Positions 18,058 to 27,359 of a DNA stretch of 64,000 nucleotides are shown here, piece by piece (position 1 is the first letter of the stretch; each line of letters opens with the position of its first letter). The stretch comes from an uncultured Anaerobutyricum sp. (lineage in GTDB: Bacteria > Bacillota > Clostridia > Lachnospirales > Lachnospiraceae), in the NCBI RefSeq assembly GCF_934307085.1, contig NZ_CAKRCF010000008.1, forward strand, positions 18,504 through 82,503. Direction: 5' to 3'. The position numbers and the translations under genes were made by a program. Below the pieces are notes generated by a model. The model was not told the origin of the DNA and ran no database searches. It saw nothing but the letters and a program-made list of their open reading frames with translations.

Positions 18058-19164
18058 TTGAAAAAGTACGATTATCTGATTGTAGGAGCAGGTCTTTTTG
18101 GGGCTGTTTTTGCACACGAAATGACAAAAGCAGGAAAAAGCTGTCTTGTAATTGATAAAAGAGCTCATATCGCAGGGAATGTTTATTGCGAGAATATAGA
18201 AGGAATTAATGTACATAAATATGGTGCACATATTTTCCATACATCCGATAAGAAGATTTGGGAATATATTAATCAGTTTGCGGAATTTAATAACTACATC
18301 AATTCTCCAGTTGCAAGATACAAAGATGAGCTTTACAATTTGCCATTTAATATGAATACATTCAGCAAGATGTTCAATATTGCAACACCTGCTGAGGCAA
18401 AAGCAAAAATTCAGGCAGAGATTGAAGAGTTAGGCATTACAGAGCCAAAGAATTTAGAGGAGCAGGCTCTTTCTTTAGTAGGACGTTCTGTATATGAAAA
18501 GTTAGTGAAGGGTTATACAGAGAAACAATGGGGACGTGACTGCAAGGAACTTCCGGCATTTATCATTAAGAGACTTCCTTTACGTTTTATTTATGATAAT
18601 AACTACTTTAATGACAGGTATCAGGGAATTCCGATAGGTGGATATACTGCGATTGTGGAAAAGATGTTAGAAGGTTCTGATATATTACTGAATACAAATT
18701 ACTATGAATTTAAAAAAGAGAATGCAGATATCGCAAAAAAGACAGTTTATACGGGAATGCTTGATAAATATTTTGACTATAAGTATGGTGTATTAGAATA
18801 TAGAAGTGTTCGTTTTGAGACGGAAACTCTGGATATGGAGAATTATCAGGGAAATGCTGTAGTGAATTATACAGAGAGGGAAGTTCCGTATACAAGAATT
18901 ATTGAGCATAAGCATTTTGAATATGGAACACAGCCGGTAACAGTTATTTCAAGAGAGTATCCAAGTGAATGGAAGTCAGGAGGAGAACCATATTACCCTG
19001 TCAATAACACGAAGAATGAAGATGTTGCTCAAAAGTATCGTGCATTATCGGCAGAGGAAAAGGATGTAATTTTTGGAGGTCGTTTAGGAGAGTACAGATA
19101 CTACGATATGGATAAAGTAATCGGAGCGGCATTAAAGGCAGTTCATGAAGAGTCGGCATTATAG
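18058..19164 (+). CDS. glf: UDP-galactopyranose mutase
   Basis: A cytoplasmic flavoenzyme that interconverts UDP-galactopyranose and UDP-galactofuranose, the donor of galactofuranose for surface polysaccharides. The FAD dinucleotide motif VGAGLFGAVFAHE is at residues 8-20. The family blocks HIAGNVYCE, KYGAHIFHTSD, GYTEKQWGRD and RFIYDNNYFNDRYQGIPIGGYT are all present, and 368 aa is the normal length. The start is a TTG with AGGAGAGG in front. Its position beside the glycosyltransferase pairs suggests the polymer contains Galf, although no recognisable Galf transferase is seen here. Confidence 0.95.
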   Translation: MKKYDYLIVGAGLFGAVFAHEMTKAGKSCLVIDKRAHIAGNVYCENIEGINVHKYGAHIFHTSDKKIWEYINQFAEFNNYINSPVARYKDELYNLPFNMNTFSKMFNIATPAEAKAKIQAEIEELGITEPKNLEEQALSLVGRSVYEKLVKGYTEKQWGRDCKELPAFIIKRLPLRFIYDNNYFNDRYQGIPIGGYTAIVEKMLEGSDILLNTNYYEFKKENADIAKKTVYTGMLDKYFDYKYGVLEYRSVRFETETLDMENYQGNAVVNYTEREVPYTRIIEHKHFEYGTQPVTVISREYPSEWKSGGEPYYPVNNTKNEDVAQKYRALSAEEKDVIFGGRLGEYRYYDMDKVIGAALKAVHEESAL

Positions 19165-19238
19165 ACCAGGTGTGTTTGAAAAATCAGGATAAGATAATTT
19201 AATAAACTATAAAATAAACAAAAACAGGAAGGAGAAAA

Positions 19239-22200
19239 ATGAGAAAAATTTACAAAAGTATTGTAGCGGTGACGTTGGCGATAGGAATGGTAATGGGAAG
19301 TAGCACAGTTCCTAAGATCCCAGTGCAGGCAGCAAGTGTTCTAAAAAGTGAAGCAAAAGAAGCAGATGCCATTCCTGAAACGAGTAAGGGTGCTTTAAAT
19401 AAGTACGATAAGATTGATGGAATTAGTAACAGCACTATTTTAGGAGCAGACTTTACGAATTATCAGCAGTGCTTAGGCTGGAAAAAAGAATATAAAAATT
19501 ATATGAGTCAGCCGGTAGATGATATTTTTGCTTACGTAAAAGAACAGGGGATTAATACAATTTCCATAAAGGTTGCAGTGAATCCTACGGGGAATGATGA
19601 ATATCTTTCTTTGGATAATGCCATAAAGACATTAAAAGCTGTAGAGCAGTCGAAAACAAATCTTAAAACAAATGTTGTACTGTTATATTCAGACGGTATC
19701 ACCTATGCAAATGAGCAGAAGCTTCCAGAAGGATGGACAGAAGATACTGCAGCCCAGAAAGCACAGGAATATACAAAGGAAACGATTGCAAAGCTGCAGC
19801 AGGAAAATGTAAAGCCAGACATGGTAACAATCGGAAATGAAGTAAACTGGAATTTCCTTGGAATTGAGAAAGATCAGGGATGGGAAACGATGGGTAAGAT
19901 TTCTGATTTCCTGACACAGTCCGGAATTAAGAGTGCAGTAAGCCTTTCTGCTCCAACGAAAGCTTCTGACATTCAATATATTATTGAAAAGTTAGAAGCT
20001 GCTAAGGTGGATTATAGTTATATCGGTGTGAATCTTTATCCAGATAGTAACACCAATACATACATAGAGGAACTGCGCAGTGAAGTAGAAAAAGATGCGC
20101 CAGATAAACAGCTCATTGTTTCAAACGTAAAGTATGACCGCGTAAATGATGACGATACAGCTAACGTATATACGCAGGCAGATAATATTTATAATTTGTT
20201 ATCTGCTACAATTGATAAGGAGAATGCTGGTGGTCTGATCTATGATAATGCAGCGAATGCAGGAAGCTATACTTCTCTTTTTGATGACGAAGGAGATGCT
20301 CAGATTTCTCTTGCTATTTTTGCATATGCACAGACAAATAAAGAAGAAGCCAGACCAGACACAAGCAGAAATCCTTACAAATACGGGGATGATACTGGTT
20401 TAAAACAGCAGAAAGTAACAATCAATAAAGTAGCCAATATGACAGATTCCACGATTCGTGGTATTGATATTTCCTCTTACGTTGCTCTTAAGAATGCGGG
20501 AGTAAAGTATTATGATAATAATGGTAAGGAAGCATCGTTATTAAAGGTTCTCAGTGATAATGGAGTAAATTATATTCGTATCCGTATCTGGAATGATCCT
20601 TATAACGACAAGGGAGAAACTTATGGCGGAGGGTCGAATGATGTTAAGACCGGTGTTGAGATAGCAAAGGAAGCAGCAAAGTATAATATTAAAGTTTTAC
20701 TGGCTTTCCACTATTCTGACTTCTGGGCAGATCCAGCATTGCAGCTTCTACCAAAGGCATGGGAAAATGATAAAGATGATCCGGAAAAAATGCGTAATCA
20801 TGTGTATGAGTTTACAAAGGATACTTTAGAGCAGTTTAAGGCGGCTGGCGCCGAAGTTGGTATGGTACAGGTTGGAAATGAAATATCCCAGGGCATGATG
20901 GGAATTATGCATGAGAACCAGGCTTATGTATGGCAGGAAGAAGAGAAGTCTTCTATTATTGACAGCTATTTAAATGCAGGGGCAAGAGCAGTTCGTGAGT
21001 GTACACCAGACGCGTTGATTGCGCTGCATTTAGATAATCTTAATTTGAGTATGTATAAGGCTGCAATGGATGCCTGGGAGAGAGATAATGTAGATTACGA
21101 TGTCTTTGGGGCATCCAGCTATGCATTCTGGGCAGGAAGTAATATGCTTCATAATGTAAAAGAAGCTGAAAAATATGTTGGATCCAGAGGTAAGTTATTT
21201 GCGGTATTAGAAACATCATGGATGAATTCTCAGGAAGATACAGATGGAACTGTAAATATGGTGAACGATACCAATGGTGCATCTTATGAGGTTGGTCCAC
21301 AGGGACAGGCAGATATGCTTTCTGATTTGTATACTGCAATCTTATCAGGTGATAATGGACTTGGTGCGTTTTATTGGGAAGGTGCATGGATTCCTGTAAA
21401 AGCAGGCGGGATAAACTGGGAGTATAACAAAGAAGTAGCCGACCAATATGGAACAGGCTGGGCAGCGAAAGGTGCCGTAGGATACTATCCGGACAGTAAG
21501 ATGTATTATAATGGAGAGCCAGCCTGGGGAGCAGATTCCTGGGATAACCAGACACTTTTTGACAGTAAGGGTTATCCATTAGATTCTCTTCGTTTTTATA
21601 AAGATGCGATTACTGCTGCAGTAAAACAGCAGGTTACTGTTGTTAATTTATGTGATGAGAATGGAAATGTAATGGATTATAGATATGTGAAAGTTCCTGT
21701 GGGAGAGACAGTTACTTATACATTACCATATATTTCAGGTTATGAAGCAACACAGCGTACAATTGAAATTACAGGAGAAAAAGAAGGTCTTGTAAAGGTA
21801 TCTGCTAACTACAAAGTACCTTACAAAGCACCAGTTAAGAAGACGCAGAAGATTACTGTGAAAAAGTCTTCTTATAGTCTGCCGTATGGCTCAAGTTATG
21901 ATTTTAAGAAGCAGGTAAGTGCGGCCGGAAGATTAACTTTTACATCCAGTAATTCAAATGTAATCTCTATTAACAGAATAACTGGAAAAATGAATATAAA
22001 GAAACCAGGTAAAGTTACAATTACGATTACAGCAGCAGAAAATGCTTCTTATAAAGCGGCGAAGAAGAATGTGGTTGTTTATGCCGTGCCAAAAACACAA
22101 ACTGTGAAGAAAGTAACTAAACTTTCAGGAAGAAAGATTCGTGTGACAGTGCAGAAGGATGCGAAGTCAACTGGTTATCGTGTAGTTACAGCAACAAATA

Positions 22201-22376
22201 AGAGTTTTAATAAGAATAAAAAAGTGATTATGTCTAAGAATAACAGACAGACAACTCTTACATTAAAACAGAAAAAGAAGGGAACATACTATGTAAAGGC
22301 TCGCTCTTATGTAAAGATTGGTAAAAATTATTACTATGGCCCATGGAGTAAAGTTAAAAAAGTTGTATTAAGATAG
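19239..22376 (+). CDS. Secreted GH53 protein with two GH53-type domains, the first apparently inactive
   Basis: 1045 aa. A signal peptide ends near VQAAS (residues 29-33). Residues 65-365 are a divergent GH53-like barrel that keeps the GNE acid/base (E201) but has QLIVSNVKYD at 291-300 where the nucleophile Glu is expected. Residues 403-790 are a complete GH53 domain with E548 (GNEIS) as acid/base and E658 (VLETSW) as nucleophile. Then come a Big_2-like Ig fold (about 875-950) and a Lys-rich FN3-like end. The active domain should cut beta-1,4-galactan; the first may bind glycan. It is closely related to the partial gene at the window start. Start: AAGGAGA seven bases before ATG. Confidence 0.88.
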   Translation: MRKIYKSIVAVTLAIGMVMGSSTVPKIPVQAASVLKSEAKEADAIPETSKGALNKYDKIDGISNSTILGADFTNYQQCLGWKKEYKNYMSQPVDDIFAYVKEQGINTISIKVAVNPTGNDEYLSLDNAIKTLKAVEQSKTNLKTNVVLLYSDGITYANEQKLPEGWTEDTAAQKAQEYTKETIAKLQQENVKPDMVTIGNEVNWNFLGIEKDQGWETMGKISDFLTQSGIKSAVSLSAPTKASDIQYIIEKLEAAKVDYSYIGVNLYPDSNTNTYIEELRSEVEKDAPDKQLIVSNVKYDRVNDDDTANVYTQADNIYNLLSATIDKENAGGLIYDNAANAGSYTSLFDDEGDAQISLAIFAYAQTNKEEARPDTSRNPYKYGDDTGLKQQKVTINKVANMTDSTIRGIDISSYVALKNAGVKYYDNNGKEASLLKVLSDNGVNYIRIRIWNDPYNDKGETYGGGSNDVKTGVEIAKEAAKYNIKVLLAFHYSDFWADPALQLLPKAWENDKDDPEKMRNHVYEFTKDTLEQFKAAGAEVGMVQVGNEISQGMMGIMHENQAYVWQEEEKSSIIDSYLNAGARAVRECTPDALIALHLDNLNLSMYKAAMDAWERDNVDYDVFGASSYAFWAGSNMLHNVKEAEKYVGSRGKLFAVLETSWMNSQEDTDGTVNMVNDTNGASYEVGPQGQADMLSDLYTAILSGDNGLGAFYWEGAWIPVKAGGINWEYNKEVADQYGTGWAAKGAVGYYPDSKMYYNGEPAWGADSWDNQTLFDSKGYPLDSLRFYKDAITAAVKQQVTVVNLCDENGNVMDYRYVKVPVGETVTYTLPYISGYEATQRTIEITGEKEGLVKVSANYKVPYKAPVKKTQKITVKKSSYSLPYGSSYDFKKQVSAAGRLTFTSSNSNVISINRITGKMNIKKPGKVTITITAAENASYKAAKKNVVVYAVPKTQTVKKVTKLSGRKIRVTVQKDAKSTGYRVVTATNKSFNKNKKVIMSKNNRQTTLTLKQKKKGTYYVKARSYVKIGKNYYYGPWSKVKKVVLR

Positions 22377-22455
22377 GTGGTTGTTCTTGATTTCTTCTTT
22401 ATTTTAAGTATAATAAATTAGTATAAAGAAGTAATAAATATTTACAGGGGTAACC

Positions 22456-22498
22456 AAAGAAGGTATATTTGTTTTAGGACAGGTATGCCTTCTTTTTT
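22456..22498 (+). terminator. Terminator after the GH53 gene
   Basis: AAGAAGGTAT pairs with ATGCCTTCTT (one wobble pair) and is followed by a run of T. It lies 80 bp after the GH53 stop. Confidence 0.75.
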
Positions 22499-22671
22499 AT
22501 TTGTACTTTCTTAGAGGTAGATAATGAAGAGGAGATATTAAATCATAAAAATGGGTACGTAAAAATCTTTCGTTATAGAAGAGGAGAGTAGAGTTAGGTG
22601 GATAACTTTTAAAAAATCAAGATTATTTGATTGGGGATTTTCAGGCTTTAATACATAGAGAGGTGATGTAT

Positions 22672-23421
22672 ATGAATACTTTACAAACAAACGACTGGCT
22701 TATTTTGAACTCAATTATTTATGAAATTTATACCACAGCGGATTTTGACAGTATGAGAGAAAAATTTTTAGATCAGATGAAATTGCTTGTGGACTTTGAC
22801 AGTGCAGATTTTTATCTGGCAGCGGTGGACGGAGAGCATAGACTTACGTTACCAGTTCTGTATCATTGTGATCAGGATTTATCGGATGTATATGATACGA
22901 TTGATTATAGCCGGGGAATTTTATATAGCGGTAAGAGTATTGTCTATAGAGAAACAGATATTATGGCAGACGAGGTGCGGACGAAAACGGAGTATTATGA
23001 CAAAGTATATAAGCCGAACAGATGGCATTATTCCTTACAGATGATTATGGCAAAGGATAAACAATTTCTTGGTGTAGTTACCTTATACAGAAATATTGGA
23101 AAAGATGATTTCAGCCATGATGAGGTATTCCTTGTAGATACATTAAAAGAGCATATGGCATATCGTCTGTGGCAGCAGAGACAAAATCATATGCAGTTTG
23201 GTGAAAAGCTTACAGTATCAGCAGCAACAGAGAAGTTTGGGCTTACGAGACAGGAGCATAATATTCTACATCTTTTGATGGAGGGAAAAGATAATAACTT
23301 TATCTGTGATTATTTATCTATTAGTATCAATACGTTAAAGAAGCATATTTTGAATATTTATAGAAAGCTTGGAATCCGAAACAGGGTGCAGCTTTTTAAG
23401 AAAATCAGGGAAAAAGAATAA
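22672..23421 (+). CDS. LuxR-type transcriptional regulator with an N-terminal GAF-like sensor
   Basis: 249 aa from the ATG at 22672, chosen because GAGGTG stands six bases ahead; the longer frame from 22627 lacks a ribosome binding site. Residues 10-165 form a mixed alpha/beta domain resembling GAF sensors (LVDFDSADFYLAAVDGE..., QFLGVVTLYRN...). The C-terminal 65 residues are a LuxR helix-turn-helix (LTRQEHNILHLLMEGKDNNFI, then SISINTLKKHILNIYRKLGI). It has no partner kinase. It probably responds to a small molecule and may control the P-II, transporter and oxidase genes downstream, which is inferred from position only. Confidence 0.8.
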   Translation: MNTLQTNDWLILNSIIYEIYTTADFDSMREKFLDQMKLLVDFDSADFYLAAVDGEHRLTLPVLYHCDQDLSDVYDTIDYSRGILYSGKSIVYRETDIMADEVRTKTEYYDKVYKPNRWHYSLQMIMAKDKQFLGVVTLYRNIGKDDFSHDEVFLVDTLKEHMAYRLWQQRQNHMQFGEKLTVSAATEKFGLTRQEHNILHLLMEGKDNNFICDYLSISINTLKKHILNIYRKLGIRNRVQLFKKIREKE

Positions 23422-23605
23422 GATTTCAAATAATATTTATGGGTGAGGCATCTATTTGTTTTTGATAATATAAAGTAAAACAGTAAAAAAGGTGTAATAT
23501 AATGACACAATATTTTGAAAATTAATCATAAAGTAGTAGGAAAATGGTTCAAAGGGTGACTTGTATTAAATATCTTAATAGAGTATAGTCACAGTATCAA
23601 AAAGC

Positions 23606-23645
23606 AAGGGAGCTGTAATTGATAATTACAGTTCCCTTTTTTTTA
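23606..23645 (+). terminator. Rho-independent terminator
   Basis: A 15-bp stem with one mismatch (AAGGGAGCTGTAATT at 23606-23620 and its partner from 23624) is followed by eight T. It lies about 185 bp after the regulator gene. The stretch between shows no gene. Confidence 0.85.
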
Positions 23646-23655
23646 TTATAATGGA

Positions 23656-23811
23656 TGTACTCTTGGAGTCTTTCTTGCATTTGCTTTTGTAGTCGATTTT
23701 TCGCCAGTTGCCCCGGATTTCATCAACGTACGCATCAAAAATTGGGCACAACTGACAAAAAATCTTCTCACAAAATCAAGCACAAAAAGATTTCGAGAGT
23801 ACATGGAGTAA
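23656..23811. repeat. Long imperfect hairpin in front of the P-II-like gene (element E)
   Basis: About 55 nt starting TGTACTCTTGGAGTC at 23656 is complementary to the stretch ending GATTTCGAGAGTACA near 23804. Many of the differences are transitions that would allow G-U pairs. The central part contains CGCCAGTTG and CAACTGAC. The element ends only a few bases before the AAAGGAGG of the next gene, so it would form most of its 5' UTR unless transcription starts inside it. Confidence 0.65.
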
Positions 23812-23825
23812 AGGAGGACATATAT

Positions 23826-24182
23826 ATGAAGGAATTAGTTATGATTATCCGACCAGAGAAATTAGAAGATATTAAATATATTTTAGATGATGTAAATTGT
23901 GGTGGTATGACTTTATCTACGGTAATGGGTTGTGGAACTCAGAAAGGTGTGGCAGATAGTGAAGGAGCTGTGAATGAGATTAAAGGTTTCAAGACAACGA
24001 TTAATCTGCTTCCCAAAATCCGTATCGAGGTTGTGGTAGAGGATAAAGCAGTCGAGCCAATTATCATGGCTGTCAGAGAAAAGTGTGCCACAGACCATGT
24101 AGGTGATGGTAAGATTTTTATCCGAAATATTGAAGAGGCAGTAAGACTGAGAACTGGTGAGAGAGGATTAAAGGCTTTATAA
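23826..24182 (+). CDS. P-II family nitrogen regulatory protein (GlnB/GlnK-like)
   Basis: 118 aa. P-II proteins are trimeric sensors of ATP/ADP and 2-oxoglutarate that bind and control partner proteins. Conserved parts are KIRIEVVVED (about 67-76), GDGKIFI (about 95-101) and R(L/I)RTGERG near the end. The T-loop region (about 36-58) keeps a G-G-QKG pattern but lacks the Tyr modified in enteric GlnB, so uridylylation is unlikely. No amtB is next to it; the gene downstream is potA. The start at 23826 follows AAAGGAGG; the longer frame from 23655 runs through hairpin E and is not used. Confidence 0.85.
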   Translation: MKELVMIIRPEKLEDIKYILDDVNCGGMTLSTVMGCGTQKGVADSEGAVNEIKGFKTTINLLPKIRIEVVVEDKAVEPIIMAVREKCATDHVGDGKIFIRNIEEAVRLRTGERGLKAL

Positions 24183-24281
24183 ATTTGGTATGTTTGTGTT
24201 CGATAAAATATAGAAGAAAGGCTTGTATAAAAGAAACTTCTGTAAAAAAGAGCAGAAAGAACTTTATAGAAAAAAATTTGT

Positions 24282-24350
24282 GAGAACTATAAGAGGAGAT
24301 TTGTTTTTCAAGGATGAAAACAGAAAGGCAAGTTCTCCTTTTTGTTTTAT
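24282..24350 (+). terminator. Terminator-like hairpin between the P-II gene and potA
   Basis: GAGAACT (24282-24288) is complementary to AGTTCTC (24331-24337), which runs into CTTTTTGTTTT. An inner AGGAGA (from 24294) can pair with the same TCTCCT instead. The two alternative pairings could simply be a weak terminator or an attenuator ahead of potA. The rest of the 340-bp gap shows nothing else. Confidence 0.5.
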
Positions 24351-24525
24351 ATATTCCTATAAAATTAAGTATAAAAAACACTGGGAATGTATGTTGAAAA
24401 TATATTCTATAAACGAGTAAATTAAAAAAATTACACAATTAAGTTTGTTATATACGGATATCAATAATATCAGTAGAACAAAGGTTTGATAATTCGTAAC
24501 AATAGAAATAGAAGAGGTGAGTACA

Positions 24526-25632
24526 GTGGGTGCTATCGTAGAAATAGAAGGTGTTAATAAAATATACGGGACAAATCACGTAGTGAAAGATTTAAATTTG
24601 ACGGTGGAAGAAGGAGAATTCCTTACACTATTAGGCTCTTCTGGATGTGGTAAGACAACAACGCTTCGAATGATTGCAGGTTTTGAGGAACCGACAAGTG
24701 GAAGTATTAAAGTAGAAGGAGAAGCAATCGGTGATAAGGAGCCATTTGAAAGAAATGTAAATACGGTATTTCAGAGTTATGCATTATTCCCACATAAAAC
24801 GATTTATGACAATGTTGCGTATGGTTTAAAGATGAAAAAAGTACCAAAAGCAGAGATTAAAAAGCGGGTAACAGAGATGTTAGCTCTCGTACAGTTAGAA
24901 GGATTTGAAAAAAGATATCCAAGTCAGTTATCCGGTGGTCAGAAGCAAAGGGTTGCAATTGCGAGAGCATTGATTAATCGTCCGAGAGTTCTTCTTTTAG
25001 ATGAACCGCTTGGCGCACTTGACCTTAAGTTGAGAAAGCAGATGCAGCTTGAGTTAAAGCGACTTCAGAGAAAATTAAATATCACATTTATTTATGTTAC
25101 ACATGATCAGGAAGAAGCGCTTACGATGAGTGACCGTATTGCAATCATGCATGATGGAGTTCTTGACCAGCTTGGTACTCCCTCCGAAATTTATGAAAGT
25201 CCAAAGACAAGATTTGTTGCCACATTTATTGGTGAGACAAACACCTTTGATGGATGTATACGGAGCATAGATGGAGAACATATATCTGTTATGATTGAAA
25301 ATGGTAATATCTGTGGATGTGGTAAAGGATTTGCATTAAATGAGTACATTACAGTATCGGTAAGACCGGAAAAGATGAAATATTCGGAGGTTCCGGTAGA
25401 CGGCTTTACTATTAAGGCAATTGTGAAAGATTATGTTTATGTGGGATCGATTATTAAATGTATCGCTTCTCTTCCAAATGGAAATGAGCTAAAGATTGAA
25501 AGATTAGCGGGAGAAGAGCTACCTAAATTAGGAAATTCTATTTATATTTATTGGGAAGAAAAGGATGCGGTTCTTATTCATAATCAAGATCAGTTGATAT
25601 TCCAGGCTGTAGACAGTATCCCATTAGGTTAG
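24526..25632 (+). CDS. potA: Spermidine/putrescine-type ABC transporter, ATP-binding protein
   Basis: 368 aa. Walker A GSSGCGKTT at residues 37-45, the ABC signature LSGGQKQRVAIARAL near 134, Walker B VLLLDEPLGALD near 153, and a C-terminal TOBE-like domain from about 240. This is the usual build of PotA, which powers polyamine import with PotBC. The frame opens at a GTG at 24517, but that GTG is part of AAGAGGTG, so I prefer the GTG at 24526, seven bases after it. potB follows after 12 bp, making an operon. The substrate could be another cationic amine. Confidence 0.92.
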   Translation: MGAIVEIEGVNKIYGTNHVVKDLNLTVEEGEFLTLLGSSGCGKTTTLRMIAGFEEPTSGSIKVEGEAIGDKEPFERNVNTVFQSYALFPHKTIYDNVAYGLKMKKVPKAEIKKRVTEMLALVQLEGFEKRYPSQLSGGQKQRVAIARALINRPRVLLLDEPLGALDLKLRKQMQLELKRLQRKLNITFIYVTHDQEEALTMSDRIAIMHDGVLDQLGTPSEIYESPKTRFVATFIGETNTFDGCIRSIDGEHISVMIENGNICGCGKGFALNEYITVSVRPEKMKYSEVPVDGFTIKAIVKDYVYVGSIIKCIASLPNGNELKIERLAGEELPKLGNSIYIYWEEKDAVLIHNQDQLIFQAVDSIPLG

Positions 25633-25644
25633 GAGGCGTAATAT

Positions 25645-26523
25645 ATGGCAAAGAAGAAATCAAAACATGAATGGCGGGCGAACAGTCTGCCAGCGGCAAT
25701 TATGGTTGGGCCGGTCAGTTTATGGATGGTTCTTTTAGTTGCGATTCCGTTAATCTATGTTGGGGTAATGAGTTTTTGTTCCATTGACCAGTACTATAAT
25801 GTAACATTTCAGTTCACTTTAGAAAATTATACGAGACTGATGAATGCGGATTATATAAAAATATATATACAGTCACTTGTAATCGCATTTCTTACGACAG
25901 TAATCTGTGTGCTTATTGCCTATCCATTTTCCTGGCTGATAGCAAGAACAAAAAGTAAGAAGAAAAAGATATTATATATGCTTGTCATTATTCCATTCTG
26001 GACGAACTCGTTAATTCGTATTTATGGATGGAGAACATTTCTTGGAACAAACGGTTGGTTAAATACAGCATTACAGACAATGCATCTTACAAACGGACCG
26101 GTAGATTTTCTTTTTAAACAGGGAACAACAGTACTTGGTATGATATATTGCCTGTTCCCGTTTATGGTTCTTCCGTTGTATACAGCGATTGAAAAGTTAG
26201 ATGGAAGTCTCCTTGAAGCTTCAGCAGATTTAGGAGCAAAAAGAGTTTCTACATTTTTTGAAGTAGTTCTTCCACTTACTTCCAGTGGTATTTTTTCTGG
26301 ATGCATCATGGTATTTATTCCATGTCTTGGATTTTTCTTCGTATCCGATATTCTTGGTGGAGGAAATGCAGATGTAATCGGTAACCTGATTGAGAGACAG
26401 TTCCAGAGTGGAAATAACTGGCCGCTTGGTTCGGCATTATCTATTATATTAATTTTAATAACACTTCTGCTCGTAAAGATTTACCAGAAAATGGGCGGAG
26501 ATATGGAAAGTCTGGGGGGTTGA
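25645..26523 (+). CDS. potB: Spermidine/putrescine-type ABC transporter, permease 1
   Basis: 292 aa with six membrane helices. The EAA loop typical of ABC permeases reads EASADLGAKRVSTFFEVVLPL (about 191-211). The start is preceded by GGAGG. It forms the membrane channel together with PotC. It ends three bases before the potC start, so the two are co-transcribed and probably translationally coupled. Confidence 0.92.
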   Translation: MAKKKSKHEWRANSLPAAIMVGPVSLWMVLLVAIPLIYVGVMSFCSIDQYYNVTFQFTLENYTRLMNADYIKIYIQSLVIAFLTTVICVLIAYPFSWLIARTKSKKKKILYMLVIIPFWTNSLIRIYGWRTFLGTNGWLNTALQTMHLTNGPVDFLFKQGTTVLGMIYCLFPFMVLPLYTAIEKLDGSLLEASADLGAKRVSTFFEVVLPLTSSGIFSGCIMVFIPCLGFFFVSDILGGGNADVIGNLIERQFQSGNNWPLGSALSIILILITLLLVKIYQKMGGDMESLGG

Positions 26524-26526
26524 TGA

Positions 26527-27327
26527 ATGAAGAAGAGACAGAAAGCAAAGATGAGAAAGGCAGGAAGCATAGTCTTTTGTGCAGCGGTATATATTTTCCT
26601 GTTTTTACCGATTTCCGTTATTGTAGTCAACTCTATGAATGCGACAACGACAAAACCGTATCTTTCCTGGAAGGGATTCACATTTGACTGGTATATTAAA
26701 TTATTTGACAATGATGCACTGTTAAGTTCCTTTGGAAATACGATGTTTATCGCAAGTATGAGTACTTTACTGGCAACGGTAATAGGAACGCTTGGAGCAA
26801 TTGGAATGTATAAATATAAATTTAAGGGAAAGAGCCTGATTGATGGACTTTTATATATTCCGGTAGTTATTCCGGAAATCGTAATGGGTATTTCGCTCCT
26901 GACAATATTTTCAAAAACGAATGTTCCAAGAGGAATGCTGACTTTAATACTGGCACATGTAACGTTTTCTATACCGTATGTTATTTTTAACGTCAGGGCA
27001 AGGCTTTCCGGGTATGACAGTTCAATTGAGGAAGCGAGTCTAGATCTTGGTGCGAATAGGATACGAACCTTTTTTGAAATTACGCTGCCGGTTTTAGCAC
27101 CGGGAATTGCGGGTGGAGCATTATTAGCATTTACTCTTTCCATTGATGACGTTATCATCAGTTATTTCGTAAATGGACAGACAAAAACCTATCCATTGAA
27201 AGTAATGGAAAGCATCAAGAGCGGTGTATCACCGGACGTGAATGCACTATCAACTTTAATTTTGATTGGTACGATTATTTTGGTCGTTCTAACACAGACA
27301 GATTTGTTAAAACGGAAAAAAGCATAG
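26527..27327 (+). CDS. potC: Spermidine/putrescine-type ABC transporter, permease 2
   Basis: 266 aa, six membrane helices, with the EAA loop EEASLDLGANRIRTFFEITLPVLAP. It pairs with PotB as second channel subunit. The start at 26527 is in frame after the potB stop; an ATG four bases earlier is out of frame. A GGGG-rich end of potB serves as ribosome binding site. A 250-bp gap with degenerate tandem repeats separates it from potD. Confidence 0.92.
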   Translation: MKKRQKAKMRKAGSIVFCAAVYIFLFLPISVIVVNSMNATTTKPYLSWKGFTFDWYIKLFDNDALLSSFGNTMFIASMSTLLATVIGTLGAIGMYKYKFKGKSLIDGLLYIPVVIPEIVMGISLLTIFSKTNVPRGMLTLILAHVTFSIPYVIFNVRARLSGYDSSIEEASLDLGANRIRTFFEITLPVLAPGIAGGALLAFTLSIDDVIISYFVNGQTKTYPLKVMESIKSGVSPDVNALSTLILIGTIILVVLTQTDLLKRKKA

Positions 27328-27359
27328 TATAGAAGTATTATAGAAATTAGAGAATTTAT

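Noticed and set aside
23655..23825. N-terminal extension of the P-II-like protein
   Set aside because: It translates element E; the ATG at 23826 has AAAGGAGG and matches the family start.
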